Virus record (IMG/VR): IMGVR_UViG_3300007516_000010
Coordinates: 32,942-96,941 of that record
DNA from: a virus
DNA: 64,000 nucleotides
Reading direction: 5' to 3' (one strand)
Shown: in pieces, positions 35,306-43,382 of the stretch
Numbering within the stretch: position 1 is the first letter of the stretch
Layout: each line of letters begins with the position of its first letter
Made by a program: the position numbers and the translations under genes
Notes under the pieces: generated by a model
What the model was told of the DNA's origin: nothing
Seen by the model: only the letters and a program-made list of their open reading frames with translations
The model's database searches: none

Positions 35306-35578
35306 ATGGCGAAGCAGAAGACGACGACGTTATTGGGTGAAGTCCAAGCGATGGACGACTCGAAGGCTGTACCTCGCGACTGGTTTGCGAAGCTCGACCC
35401 TGCTATTAAGGCGGAGTTGTCGGAACTATGTCAAGATTTTCTAGATGGCGGAACGGTAAGACGTAAGTTTGCCACTGCCACTGACATGTATCATTGGCTG
35501 TATAAGAAAGGAATCGTTAGTGTCCGCGCCGACCGGTTCCGGCACTGGCTACGGGAACTAGGTGCGAACCGTGGCTAA
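35306..35578 (+). CDS. Small DNA-binding-like protein
   Basis: A 90-residue protein with a helical, basic C-terminal half (DMYHWLYKKGIVSVRADRFR then HWLREL) that resembles a helix-turn-helix, preceded by a DPAIKAELSELCQDFLDG helix. It overlaps the phosphoesterase gene. Possibly regulatory or packaging-related; not established. Confidence 0.5.
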   Translation: MAKQKTTTLLGEVQAMDDSKAVPRDWFAKLDPAIKAELSELCQDFLDGGTVRRKFATATDMYHWLYKKGIVSVRADRFRHWLRELGANRG

Positions 35579-36560
35579 AAAGTCGCTGCTAGACGACGTT
35601 GCGAAGGTGCAAGACGCGGTTAAGGTGTCGCAAGAGGTTGCGACACTTCGCAACCAGCTAGCGACCGCTCATCGGGTTATCGCCGATCAGCAGGAGCGGA
35701 TTGAGCAGATCAGTCGCAAGCGGTTTCGGATTGGCAAATCGACGGCCAAGAACCGCAACCCAGGGAAGACCCACACACGTGTGATCGTTCCCGACTCGCA
35801 TGGTTGCTTCATCGATAAAGCGGCTGCGGCCGCGTTCCTATCCGACCTGGAGTTGCTTGCACCTGATGAGGTTGTCTGGTTAGGCGACCACATCGATTGT
35901 GGTGGTTTTCTCGCCGAGCATCACACACTCGGCTACGTCGCTCAGGCTGAGTATACGTTCACAGATGACTGCATCGCCGCCAACACGTTCATTGACCAGG
36001 TGCAGGCGATCACCCCCAAGGCCAAGCATCGTTACCTTGCAGGGAATCACGAGCGAAGGCTAGAGACTTGGTGTGCGACGACTTCGCTGCGTAACGCTAC
36101 CGACGCTGCGATGCTTTACCGGCTCTTCTCGGCGCCGGCCGTGCTACACCTCGAAGAGCGAGGCATCGATTACTATGACCAGGGCAAGTTTTATGATGGC
36201 TGCCGAATCCCAGGCACGATTAAGCTCGGCAAGTGTTACTTCACGCACGGGAGTAAGCACGGTAAGAAAGCTGCTGACCAGATGTTAGCCAGGTTCAATG
36301 CCCCGGTATGTTTCGGACACGTGCACAAACTTCTTGCCGCCAGCGACCGCAACGTGAAGGATGGTGAACTGGCGGCCTGGTGTTGCGGTTATCTCGGTCA
36401 ACTACAGCCACTGTGGCGACACACCGACCCGACGGACTGGGTCCAGGGGTATGCGTTTCAGGTCGTCCGATCCGACGGTGAATTTCTCCACATCAACTGC
36501 CCGATCATCGGCGGGAAGTCGTACCTTGTGCAGTTGTCTGAGCGAGTGGGGAAAGCATGA
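35571..36560 (+). CDS. Calcineurin-like metallophosphoesterase
   Basis: A 329-residue protein. After an N-terminal coiled coil (residues about 15-50) it carries the metallophosphoesterase motifs in order: DSHG near residue 74, GDHID near 104, GNHERR near 159, a late THGSKHG and GHVHK near 246. These residues bind two metals and hydrolyse phosphomono- or diesters. Phage members may act on nucleic acids or nucleotides. GTG at 35571 with AGGTG upstream is chosen; GTG at 35562 is possible. The stop overlaps the next start. Confidence 0.75.
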   Translation: MAKKSLLDDVAKVQDAVKVSQEVATLRNQLATAHRVIADQQERIEQISRKRFRIGKSTAKNRNPGKTHTRVIVPDSHGCFIDKAAAAAFLSDLELLAPDEVVWLGDHIDCGGFLAEHHTLGYVAQAEYTFTDDCIAANTFIDQVQAITPKAKHRYLAGNHERRLETWCATTSLRNATDAAMLYRLFSAPAVLHLEERGIDYYDQGKFYDGCRIPGTIKLGKCYFTHGSKHGKKAADQMLARFNAPVCFGHVHKLLAASDRNVKDGELAAWCCGYLGQLQPLWRHTDPTDWVQGYAFQVVRSDGEFLHINCPIIGGKSYLVQLSERVGKA

Positions 36561-36835
36561 AACGACCTCCCGACTTCGTCTGTACACTAGGCGGGGCGGA
36601 GTGGCAGGTTCGTTTCGTTCGCAGGGGACATCCGAAGGTGCCTAAGTGCTGGGGCATCTGTTACTGGGATCATAAAGAGATATACGTCCGCTACGACTTG
36701 TCCGAGCAGCGGGTCAGGGAGGTGCTGTTGCACGAGATGCTGCACGGAACCTGTCGCCTTCTTTTTGTTGCCGAAGAGTGGGTAGACTACACCGCCCAGG
36801 AGCTGGCCGTCGGCATGCGGCGGGCAGGCTTCTGA
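36557..36835 (+). CDS. SprT/HExxH-type small metallopeptidase
   Basis: A 92-residue protein with a zinc-protease motif HEMLH at residues 59-63, preceded by a beta hairpin with the conserved KEIYVRYDLS strand. It resembles minimal SprT-like or other phage HExxH peptidases. The gene is coupled by ATGA to the metallophosphoesterase, suggesting shared expression. Substrate unknown. Confidence 0.6.
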   Translation: MKRPPDFVCTLGGAEWQVRFVRRGHPKVPKCWGICYWDHKEIYVRYDLSEQRVREVLLHEMLHGTCRLLFVAEEWVDYTAQELAVGMRRAGF

Positions 36836-36933
36836 TTCTTTTAACGGCGGCGATGACCGAACGTTCTAGCGACGCGAGGGACACGACGTCCTCTTGATTC
36901 GTCGTTGTTATCAACTCTAACCAGGACAACACA

Positions 36934-37518
36934 GTGACACTCACGGAAAGACAGCAGTCGTCGTCGGATCAGGCCCAGCAGCGGTTTGCCGAAGCGACGC
37001 GTTCGACAGCATTCAATTTGAATCTCGGGATCATGGAAATTCGCCTGCTGCGAGACAACAACTTTCAGTTAGTCCATCGCCGCAGCGCGTCAGAGTTGGC
37101 AGCTCTGCAGCGGTTGGTCGACAAAGGGATGGTACTTACCGAGCCAGGCAAGAAACCAACGCTGTCCGAAGCCGGACGCGTGACCCGCGAATTGCTGGTG
37201 CTTTCCAGGCACATCACCACGGACGAGAATCCACAGCGACTCGAGCCCGATGATCTCCTGCAGATTCTGCGTAACGGGATGCGTCACTACCTCGGCGGCG
37301 GCAACGCTTGGCTCGCTAGAGTATACTTGCGGAAAGGCAATCCGGGCGAAGAATCCGAGCTGAGGATCGTCACCAAGAAAACAGATTACGACGTCTATCC
37401 AGTAGACGCCGGACTGCGGCCATGGATCCACCAAGAGTTCGCCATTCCGGCGTCGGCGATCCGCGAGGTCACTCGTTCGCCAGAGCCGCCAACCCAACCC
37501 CATAACACTGATGGCTAA
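36934..37518 (+). CDS. Hypothetical protein
   Basis: A 194-residue protein of unknown function. It has a helical N-terminus, a region near residues 50-90 that looks like a winged helix (SELAALQRLVDKGMVL then PTLSEAGRVTREL), and a C-terminal Pro-rich tail. The start is GTG at 36934 with AGGA upstream. Confidence 0.5.
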   Translation: MTLTERQQSSSDQAQQRFAEATRSTAFNLNLGIMEIRLLRDNNFQLVHRRSASELAALQRLVDKGMVLTEPGKKPTLSEAGRVTRELLVLSRHITTDENPQRLEPDDLLQILRNGMRHYLGGGNAWLARVYLRKGNPGEESELRIVTKKTDYDVYPVDAGLRPWIHQEFAIPASAIREVTRSPEPPTQPHNTDG

Positions 37519-37521
37519 AAA

Positions 37522-38079
37522 ATGAGAAACATCTTCTTTGGCTTGTTGTTCACCCTCTGCGGTTCCGCACAGGCTCAGGAGCTCAAGGTGATCGCCTTTG
37601 ACTGCTTCGGCACCGTGTTCAACTTTGCGGACCTGCCGCTGCAGGAGAAGCGAGATTACATCCGGCAGCTTAAACAGACGCCGTGGAAGCCACTGGAGCT
37701 GCCCGCGTCGTGGGAGACCATGCCGGCGCATCCGGACAGCCGCGAGGGCCTGGAGCGGCTACGCAGGCATTACGTCGTTGTTACCTGTAGTAATGGCCCT
37801 GCTCCGCTGCTCGTAAAGATGAGCCGAAACGCAGGGATCAACTGGGACATGGTGTTGCCGCTGGAGCTGATCCCGGCGTATAAACCAGATCCTCAAACGT
37901 ACGAGATGATCGCCAAGGTGCTGGGTGTGCTGCCCAGTGAAGTCTTGATGGTGACCGGTAACGAAGGCTCGCCGGACCTTGTCGTACCTCGGACGATCGG
38001 CATGCGGGTGATGCGTATCCGCGGTGAGCCTGGAACCCCGCAGACGATCGGCGAGCTCGCTGATCTGCTAGAACCGTAA
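37522..38079 (+). CDS. HAD-superfamily hydrolase with signal peptide
   Basis: A 185-residue protein. Residues 1-18 form a textbook signal peptide (MRNIFFGLLFTLCGSAQA) with cleavage after AQA. The mature part has HAD motif I (FDCFGT, nucleophile D27), motif II (TCSNG near residue 91), the YKPDP lysine segment near 120 and a GNEGSPDL motif IV, matching haloacid-dehalogenase-type hydrolases. Motif IV lacks the usual double Asp. Export of a HAD enzyme by a phage is unusual and may reflect an acquired host gene. Palindrome copy 7 follows. Confidence 0.7.
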   Translation: MRNIFFGLLFTLCGSAQAQELKVIAFDCFGTVFNFADLPLQEKRDYIRQLKQTPWKPLELPASWETMPAHPDSREGLERLRRHYVVVTCSNGPAPLLVKMSRNAGINWDMVLPLELIPAYKPDPQTYEMIAKVLGVLPSEVLMVTGNEGSPDLVVPRTIGMRVMRIRGEPGTPQTIGELADLLEP

Positions 38080-38095
38080 TAACACCTCAGCCCTA

Positions 38096-38123
38096 GCGGC
38101 GACAAAATCGTTTTTGTCGCCGC
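38096..38123. repeat. Intergenic palindrome, copy 7 (TCGT centre)
   Basis: Arms GCGGCGACAAAA and the complement TTTTGTCGCCGC around TCGT instead of TCGA, so the inner two bases no longer pair. It begins 16 bases after the HAD gene and ends 48 bases before the ATG at 38172. Confidence 0.95.
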
Positions 38124-38171
38124 TGTATCCAGTACTCGACCAACGACCGCGTCAGTTTTATGGAGTAACCA

Positions 38172-38690
38172 ATGGCCGAAGTTTTGTGCAAGATGGGCGG
38201 CATGTTGGTAATCGTCGAGGTGTCGTCGACGCTTGATGATGCTTGCGGGACCTGTCCGCAGTGCCTTGCGAACAGGTTTAGCGTTAACGGCGGTTGGCTG
38301 CAGTGCGATTGCGGCTTCGCCTATTTGATTGCTCATCTGGGCCGGATCGATCTTCCTACCCGGACAACTGTTTCGGCATCCAAACCATTTATCTATCGAG
38401 AAGAAATGTCCACCGACCACCATTCAGTTAAGATTTCCCATTCGGACGCCAAGGAGATGATCAACCATCCGTCGCATTACAACCAGGGCGGCGTCGAGTG
38501 CATTGAGGCGATTCGGTCAGCCTTGACTGAAGAAGAGTTTCGTGGCTTTACCAAGGGCAGCGCGATCCGCTATCTGTGGCGGGCGGAGCACAAAGCCAAT
38601 CCTATCGAAGACCTCAGGAAAGCGGTCTGGTACACCCAGTACGAGATCGATCGCCGCGTTGCTAAAGCAGCAGCAGCAGCAGGCACTTGA
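38172..38690 (+). CDS. DUF3310 protein with N-terminal zinc-ribbon-like part
   Basis: A 172-residue frame. Residues about 95-165 match DUF3310 of phages (INHPSHYNQGGVECIEAIRS, then IRYLWRAEHK and EDLRKAVWY), a family of unknown function. The first 70 residues carry CGTCPQC and CDCG, which look like a metal site. An internal ATG at 38406 preceded by GAGAAGAA could start a DUF3310-only protein, so this may be a fusion or two nested products. The tail is poly-Ala. Confidence 0.65.
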   Translation: MAEVLCKMGGMLVIVEVSSTLDDACGTCPQCLANRFSVNGGWLQCDCGFAYLIAHLGRIDLPTRTTVSASKPFIYREEMSTDHHSVKISHSDAKEMINHPSHYNQGGVECIEAIRSALTEEEFRGFTKGSAIRYLWRAEHKANPIEDLRKAVWYTQYEIDRRVAKAAAAAGT

Positions 38691-38778
38691 GCGAGCCACC
38701 CACGAAACCCTGCCACGAAGTTGTCTGTTTAACGCTGAACCGACAAAAGCACCGAACGACAGAAAACAAGGAAAACGA

Positions 38779-39069
38779 ATGATAGAAGTATGGCAGGTTT
38801 CGCACACGTATAGCTTTCGCTTTCACAAGCTGATGGCCGACAAGGTGACTGACCTCTGCGTCATTGTTAACGGTTCGCGTGTAGCTAAATCATCGGATGG
38901 CACGCGTTACTTCATGACCTTTGCCGACGCGAAAGAGTACGCACTCACCAGGCTGAAAAACGACATCGTGAAGGCCAATAAATCGCTAGCCGTTGCAGAG
39001 GAGAATTTACGACAAGTGACCGCGACAACCCCGGACACGATTAAGACAGCTAAAGGCATTTACGGATGA
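38779..39069 (+). CDS. Small hypothetical protein
   Basis: A 96-residue protein of unknown function. The N-terminal half is of beta type and the C-terminal half is a long helix (ALTRLKNDIVKANKSLAVAE). ATG at 38779 has AAGGAAA upstream; the 88-base gap before it holds nothing else recognisable. Confidence 0.55.
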   Translation: MIEVWQVSHTYSFRFHKLMADKVTDLCVIVNGSRVAKSSDGTRYFMTFADAKEYALTRLKNDIVKANKSLAVAEENLRQVTATTPDTIKTAKGIYG

Positions 39070-39103
39070 GCAGCCAAATTGATATTAGCCGCAGGGCTCA
39101 CTT

Positions 39104-39388
39104 ATGTATATGAATTGTCCGCAATGCGGAAAGACGTGTGGCGAAGGCCAAGACAAGTGCAATTCATGCAAGGACTCCGACGAAGACCAGATCGCCGAGA
39201 AGCTGGTAGCCACATGGGAATGTGTCGTTACCGAGCGAGATGGCGATTCTGTTTGGTGCGATGCATACCCACTGGACGACAGCGGTGATCGCGAGTTTTG
39301 GGAAATCGAAGTGCCCGGAAACAAGTGGACAGAAGGGTTTGCGTTTTACGTCCTACGAGCCGCAGACGTACGGCCTCGCCGAAATTAG
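39104..39388 (+). CDS. Zinc-ribbon-like small protein
   Basis: A 94-residue protein starting with a four-cysteine zinc-ribbon pattern (CPQCGKTC then CNSC, residues 5-22) followed by an acidic, beta-type body (REFWEIEVPGNKW). Function unknown. Confidence 0.55.
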   Translation: MYMNCPQCGKTCGEGQDKCNSCKDSDEDQIAEKLVATWECVVTERDGDSVWCDAYPLDDSGDREFWEIEVPGNKWTEGFAFYVLRAADVRPRRN

Positions 39389-39404
39389 TTACGATTACAG
39401 TTAC

Positions 39405-39477
39405 CGGGCTTTAGTTTAGGAGGTGCAGAACATGAGTAGAATTACTCAAGGCGATGGTTCGAGTCCATCAGGCCCGA
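39405..39477 (+). tRNA. tRNA-like fold with defective anticodon loop
   Basis: All four arms pair: acceptor CGGGCTT/AGGCCCG (39405-39411 with 39470-39476), D stem GTTT/GAAC with loop AGGAGGTGCA, anticodon stem TGAGT/ACTCA, and T arm GATGG-TTCGAGT-CCATC. The anticodon loop has only six bases (AGAATT) and no U before a plausible triplet, so decoding is unlikely. The D loop contains AGGAGG, the ribosome binding site of the ATG at 39432, which itself lies at the base of the anticodon arm. It is either a decayed tRNA or a tRNA mimic controlling that gene. Confidence 0.45.
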
Positions 39478-39665
39478 CTATACGGAAGCGAGACAGGCAG
39501 CGTCTCGCAGGATACGACAGAGCAATACAATTGCTAGATGTGGAGCTATTCGCAATGAGACTCTTTCGCGACCCGGTACTGAAGAAAGCCGTCGCAAAGC
39601 GGGAAGCGATTGACGAGAAACGCCGCACGTTGCGAGCATGGATGAAAGGCTACAAAGAGTCATAA
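39432..39665 (+). CDS. Small basic helical protein starting inside a tRNA-like fold
   Basis: A 77-residue protein of unknown function. The first 16 residues are encoded by the tRNA-like sequence; the rest is a strongly helical, basic segment (RLAGYDRAIQLLDVELFAMR, then EAIDEKRRTLRAWMKG). ATG at 39432 has a near-perfect AGGAGGTG eight bases upstream, located in the D loop. Confidence 0.5.
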   Translation: MSRITQGDGSSPSGPTIRKRDRQRLAGYDRAIQLLDVELFAMRLFRDPVLKKAVAKREAIDEKRRTLRAWMKGYKES

Positions 39666-39701
39666 TAACGTCCAGTGATAACTGGTCTCGGAGAACAAAT
39701 T

Positions 39702-40094
39702 ATGCCAGCAGAAAAAGACGTAGCCAATCGCGATAAAGCTATTCGCTGGGTAGACCTGCCGAAACTATCGCAGATACCAGGGTATTGGAAAGCAATACCA
39801 AACGACGAAACAACGTGGCTTGACGGTGGGGACTTTGAGATTGTCTACGTTTACTTCGACGGGAAATGGTCCGTCATGCGACTTGGGGAATCTACCCGGG
39901 AACGGCTCGAAGATTTCTTATGGATCGGGCCAGTGACGGTGACACGAGAAGCTAAGGCCACGGCCAATGGTCCCGACGTTCAGGGGACGGACCTTGCGTC
40001 CGGCTTCGCGGAGCTTAGGATTAGGACCAGCGATCAAATACTGATGGCCGATACCGGGAGAGCCAACGATCGTAAGAGTCTGGAAAAAAGTTAG
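39702..40094 (+). CDS. Hypothetical protein
   Basis: A 130-residue protein of unknown function. It has an aromatic-rich beta segment (GYWKAIPNDETTW, FEIVYVYFDGKWSVMRLG) and a loosely structured C-terminus. ATG at 39702 with GGAGAAC upstream is preferred over 39675. Confidence 0.5.
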   Translation: MPAEKDVANRDKAIRWVDLPKLSQIPGYWKAIPNDETTWLDGGDFEIVYVYFDGKWSVMRLGESTRERLEDFLWIGPVTVTREAKATANGPDVQGTDLASGFAELRIRTSDQILMADTGRANDRKSLEKS

Positions 40095-40207
40095 CGAATA
40101 GATCCTCGCGATAACGCTTTGCATAACCCGTTTTGCGGCGGAAAAACTAACCACTTCGAATGACTCCGGCCGCAAATCGGGTTCATGCAATTGTTAGGAT
40201 CGCGAAC

Positions 40208-40456
40208 ATGGTATCGGCGACATCGCCCCAAGACATCCAGGAAGCTGAGATAGACGCCGCTTTGACTGAATACGTCAGGCGAATTTACGGAGGCAGCGAC
40301 GGTATTCACGACATGCAGTTGCGAGAAGTCCGTCAGGCGTTCTTGTCGGGCGTCCATTGGCTCAACACTCATCCTGGCTACGTTCCGTCTGTAATGGAAC
40401 GATCGCTCAAGACGATCCTGACACGAGATTCGCATTTGCCTGATTCGTCGCCCTAA
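40208..40456 (+). CDS. Small hypothetical protein
   Basis: An 82-residue helical protein of unknown function (EAEIDAALTEYVRRIYGG). The start is uncertain: ATG 40208 has a weak AGGAT upstream, and ATG 40160 would add 16 residues. Confidence 0.45.
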   Translation: MVSATSPQDIQEAEIDAALTEYVRRIYGGSDGIHDMQLREVRQAFLSGVHWLNTHPGYVPSVMERSLKTILTRDSHLPDSSP

Positions 40457-40509
40457 CTAGATATTTAATCGCACTGCGCAGATTAACGACGGCAGCCCGT
40501 ACTCACCTT

Positions 40510-40539
40510 AGCGGCGACAAAATCGTTTTTGTCGCCGCT
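40510..40539. repeat. Intergenic palindrome, copy 8 (TCGT centre)
   Basis: The same as copy 7, extended by an A-T pair to 30 bases. The 28-base unit ends 33 bases before the thymidylate synthase start. Confidence 0.95.
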
Positions 40540-40571
40540 GTTTCTTTTAAACTACTCAGGAGAATCAGCAC

Positions 40572-41375
40572 ATGCGAGCCTATCTGGACTTGCTTGAAGA
40601 CGTCATCACCAACGGCGAAGGCCACGCCGACCGCACCGGTGTCGGTACCCGGTCGGTGTTCGGACGGACTTTTCGTCACGACATGTCCGAAGGGTTTCCG
40701 ATCCTCACTACCAAGAAGGTTGCGTTCCGCTGGGTAGCGGAAGAGCTGTTTTGGTTCTTGTCCGGCTCAACCAACGCCAAAGACTTGTCCGCCAAGGGGG
40801 TAAGCATCTGGGATGAGTGGCAGCGAGAAGATGGCGATCTCGGTCCGGTTTACGGTAAGCAGTTCAGAGATTTCGGCGGCGTGGACCAGTTGCAAGTGTT
40901 CTTGGACCAGTTGATGTCCAACCCACAGAGTCGTCGGCACGTCATGACACTCTGGAATCCGGTCGACTTGCCTCAGATGGCGTTACCGCCGTGCCACGGG
41001 ATTTCGATCCAGGCCAAGGTACACCAAGACGACAGCCTGTCGCTGATGATGACCCAGCGTTCAGCCGATATTTTATTGGGTGTTCCCTACAACATCACGT
41101 CGTATGGCTTGTTCTTGTCGCTGCTCGGATGGGTGACCGGCCGCAAGACCCGCGAGCTGATCATCACGTTTGGTGACCTCCATCTGTACAACAACCACGT
41201 CGAGCAGGCAACGACTCAGCTGAGTCGTACACCGCATGCGTTACCAAAGCTGGCTATCAAGTCGTCGTTACCGCAGGGGTCGCCGCTGGAGCGGTTGTTG
41301 TCGGTCAAATACGAACACCTAAACCTACGTGCTTACACGCATCATCCGCCGATCAAAGCCGACGTAGCGGTTTAA
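40572..41375 (+). CDS. thyA: Thymidylate synthase
   Basis: A 267-residue ThyA-type thymidylate synthase, which methylates dUMP to dTMP with methylenetetrahydrofolate. The family motifs are in place: RTGVGTRSVFG near residue 21, ILTTKKVAFRWVAEEL near 40, GPVYGKQFRDFGG near 95, the catalytic Cys141 in LPPCHG, QRSADILLGVPYNI near 163 and DLHLYNNHVEQA near 205. Length is normal. It supplies dTTP for phage DNA replication. SD AGGAG lies upstream, after palindrome copy 8. Confidence 0.97.
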   Translation: MRAYLDLLEDVITNGEGHADRTGVGTRSVFGRTFRHDMSEGFPILTTKKVAFRWVAEELFWFLSGSTNAKDLSAKGVSIWDEWQREDGDLGPVYGKQFRDFGGVDQLQVFLDQLMSNPQSRRHVMTLWNPVDLPQMALPPCHGISIQAKVHQDDSLSLMMTQRSADILLGVPYNITSYGLFLSLLGWVTGRKTRELIITFGDLHLYNNHVEQATTQLSRTPHALPKLAIKSSLPQGSPLERLLSVKYEHLNLRAYTHHPPIKADVAV

Positions 41376-41394
41376 CCAACAAAGAGGAGTAATA

Positions 41395-41790
41395 GTGGTA
41401 GAAAAACACGAACCGCTGCTACCGCAGTTAATCACCGTCGCAGCGGAGATGGGCCAGCAGCACACTGTGTTTAATTTTTCGTTGACGATGATACACAGAG
41501 ATCCTTTTGTGTCGGCCGTCGTTCCGCCCGAGTTAGCCGAAGCGGCGCTTTGGTATTCACGGATACACCGACTTACGTGGGGCGAGCTGTTCTCGCAATT
41601 TGTCTTGCATTGGTTACGAACGGGACTGACCGCTAGCGACTACGTCGAGATAGAGCCGCGGCGAGGAAGCCTAGAGTGGTCATCGATTTATAGGCCGAAA
41701 CACGCCTTAATCAGGGTCGAACCAGGATACGCCGCACCGAGAATTGCGATCGACATTGAAAGCGGTTTCCCGTCGGTGCAAGAGTTCTAG
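41395..41790 (+). CDS. Hypothetical protein
   Basis: A 131-residue protein of unknown function beginning at GTG 41395 with GAGGAG upstream. It has a helical centre (WYSRIHRLTWGELFSQFVLH) and a C-terminal beta region (APRIAIDIES). Confidence 0.55.
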   Translation: MVEKHEPLLPQLITVAAEMGQQHTVFNFSLTMIHRDPFVSAVVPPELAEAALWYSRIHRLTWGELFSQFVLHWLRTGLTASDYVEIEPRRGSLEWSSIYRPKHALIRVEPGYAAPRIAIDIESGFPSVQEF

Positions 41791-41814
41791 TAAGAGCTAC
41801 TTGCGGTTAGTTTT

Positions 41815-41866
41815 TCTCAGGTGGTCAGAGCGGGCTACTATGGCTGAGTAGCCCGTCCACCTGAGA
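41815..41866 (+). other. Two-tier hairpin before the sulfotransferase gene
   Basis: Outer stem CTCAGGTGG/CCACCTGAG (41816-41824 with 41857-41865) and inner stem CGGGCTACT/AGTAGCCCG (41831-41839 with 41847-41855), separated by an asymmetric bulge. No T run follows. It ends 12 bases before the GTG at 41878 and covers the expected ribosome binding area. Confidence 0.7.
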
Positions 41867-41877
41867 GAGACTGATTA

Positions 41878-42633
41878 GTGCATCTTGAACCTATCTTCAT
41901 CATCGGCGCCCAGAAGTGCGGCACGAGTACGCTGCATCACTGGCTGACCCGCCACCCTCAGATCGCAGGGGCTCGAGATCGCGATACATGTGTAGAGTAC
42001 AAGGAGCCCGACTACTTTCACGGCTCGAACTGGGACCGTGGGTTTCAGTGGTATCAGAATCTGTTTACGGATGACGGCCGGCGTCCGCTAGACGCAACGC
42101 CTGATTATTTCAGTCGCCCAGCCACGATTGAGTTGATCGCAGACAAGTTTCCCAGGGCCAAGTTTGTATTCTCGCTGCGTTGTCCGGTTCGCCGGGCGAT
42201 TAGCGGGCACAATCATTACTGCCAGGGTTACCAGGATAATCCACTGCTGTGGGACTGGCGATGTCCTGGTGAATCGTTGGAGGCCAATGTGATGGCCGAG
42301 CAGACTAATCCCTTTCCTGCGTATGCCGGTTTGATCGGCAGAGGGATGTACGCCGCTCAGTTGCAAGAGCTCGCCAGGTTCTTCCCACGTGAGCAGATAC
42401 TTGTGCTATTTATGGAGCAGTGGTCAAGCGACACCAGTACCGCTTGGCGGCAACTTAGTGAGTTTCTAGGGCTACAGACTATACCTACACCTGAGATGGA
42501 GATTCAGCATGTGAGAAAGCACGACAGTGGTCCGGTATCCCCGGTGGCGATCGACCTGCTGACACAGGTTTACCGGCCAGCCAACGCGGAGTTGCAGCGT
42601 TGGCTAGGGGTTCCGCTGCCGGATTGGTATTAA
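41878..42633 (+). CDS. Sulfotransferase
   Basis: A 251-residue PAPS-dependent sulfotransferase. The 5'-phosphosulfate loop IIGAQKCGTSTL is at residues 8-19, and the 3'-phosphate site FVFSLRCPVRRAISG is at 96-110 (R101, S109). A C-terminal WRQLSEFLGL helix is typical of the family. The enzyme moves sulfate from PAPS to a hydroxyl or amine, usually on a glycan. With the window's glycosyltransferases it suggests sulfated glycan decoration of the virion or alteration of host polysaccharide. Start is GTG 41878, right after a large hairpin. Confidence 0.85.
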   Translation: MHLEPIFIIGAQKCGTSTLHHWLTRHPQIAGARDRDTCVEYKEPDYFHGSNWDRGFQWYQNLFTDDGRRPLDATPDYFSRPATIELIADKFPRAKFVFSLRCPVRRAISGHNHYCQGYQDNPLLWDWRCPGESLEANVMAEQTNPFPAYAGLIGRGMYAAQLQELARFFPREQILVLFMEQWSSDTSTAWRQLSEFLGLQTIPTPEMEIQHVRKHDSGPVSPVAIDLLTQVYRPANAELQRWLGVPLPDWY

Positions 42634-42695
42634 TTCTTTCGCCGCGTCGATTAGCTTAGTCAAATCAGAGTTAAGTATCTTTAGAGGTAGTCACG

Positions 42696-43052
42696 ATGCA
42701 AGAACAGATTTCCGCAGTGGTTGTGTCCGACGAATCACTGCGATTGGCAGCTACATCGCCCGAGATAGCCGAGCCGGCGAGAGAGGTACTGCATATCATT
42801 GCCGCTGCGATCCGTGACATCACAGGTGAAGTTTGGTCAGTCCCGCCGCCTGGAAGGCATTACGACGTTATTCGCGAGATGCGTTTAGCTGGTTACACGG
42901 GGCCGGTGGCAGGATCGGACCAGCAAGGTTTTTTACTGAACGACGGACGGTTCTGCCGTCGGCAGGCAGCGTACCGTGTCGCCGAGCGAGCCAAGCAAAT
43001 CAAAGACGGCGTAACTACGGGCCGGCATCTCACGACTGACGATCTCTGGTAG
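42696..43052 (+). CDS. Conserved phage protein of unknown function
   Basis: A 118-residue protein. Its second half (WSVPPPGRHYDVIREMRLAG, then GSDQQGFLLNDGRFCRRQAA, ending TTDDLW) matches a small conserved phage family of unknown function. The N-terminal half is helical. SD AGAGGTAG lies upstream. Confidence 0.65.
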   Translation: MQEQISAVVVSDESLRLAATSPEIAEPAREVLHIIAAAIRDITGEVWSVPPPGRHYDVIREMRLAGYTGPVAGSDQQGFLLNDGRFCRRQAAYRVAERAKQIKDGVTTGRHLTTDDLW

Positions 43053-43382
43053 AGATCTGCCTCGTCGCCTTAATCACGTGGGATGTTGGAAGCGGTTTTC
43101 TGCTGTCCTTCGAATTAGAGTAAGCTCCTTCCACGGTTAGTACTTGATAGGCAGCTGGGTACGTGTTTCTTCCCGGCTGCCGGCAGCTAGTGTGTGTGTG
43201 GACTGCGGTTACCGATACAGTAACATCGGGCGAGGACATCCTGCTCGTGCCAGTAGTCGATCGTCGGTAAAAACCCGATGAGCAGCTAGTTGTGGGAGCA
43301 TCGCCGGCGGGATTTATCATTGGTCCCGCCGGCGATACCCGAATGTGTCAGTCAATCATCCTAGACGTTTCAGCGAGATTTT
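43053..43382 (+). other. 330-base gap without a gene
   Basis: No coding frame of credible composition. The main structure is a perfect 12-bp hairpin at 43301-43335. A short GT run (GTGTGTGTG near 43192) and GC-rich inverted pieces (CGGCTGCCGGCAGC) also occur. A small regulatory RNA or long leader for the gene at 43383 is possible. Confidence 0.4.
43301..43335 (+). other. Strong hairpin in non-coding gap
   Basis: Perfect 12-bp stem TCGCCGGCGGGA/TCCCGCCGGCGA with an 11-base loop and no T run. It lies 47 bases before the ATG at 43383. Confidence 0.7.
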
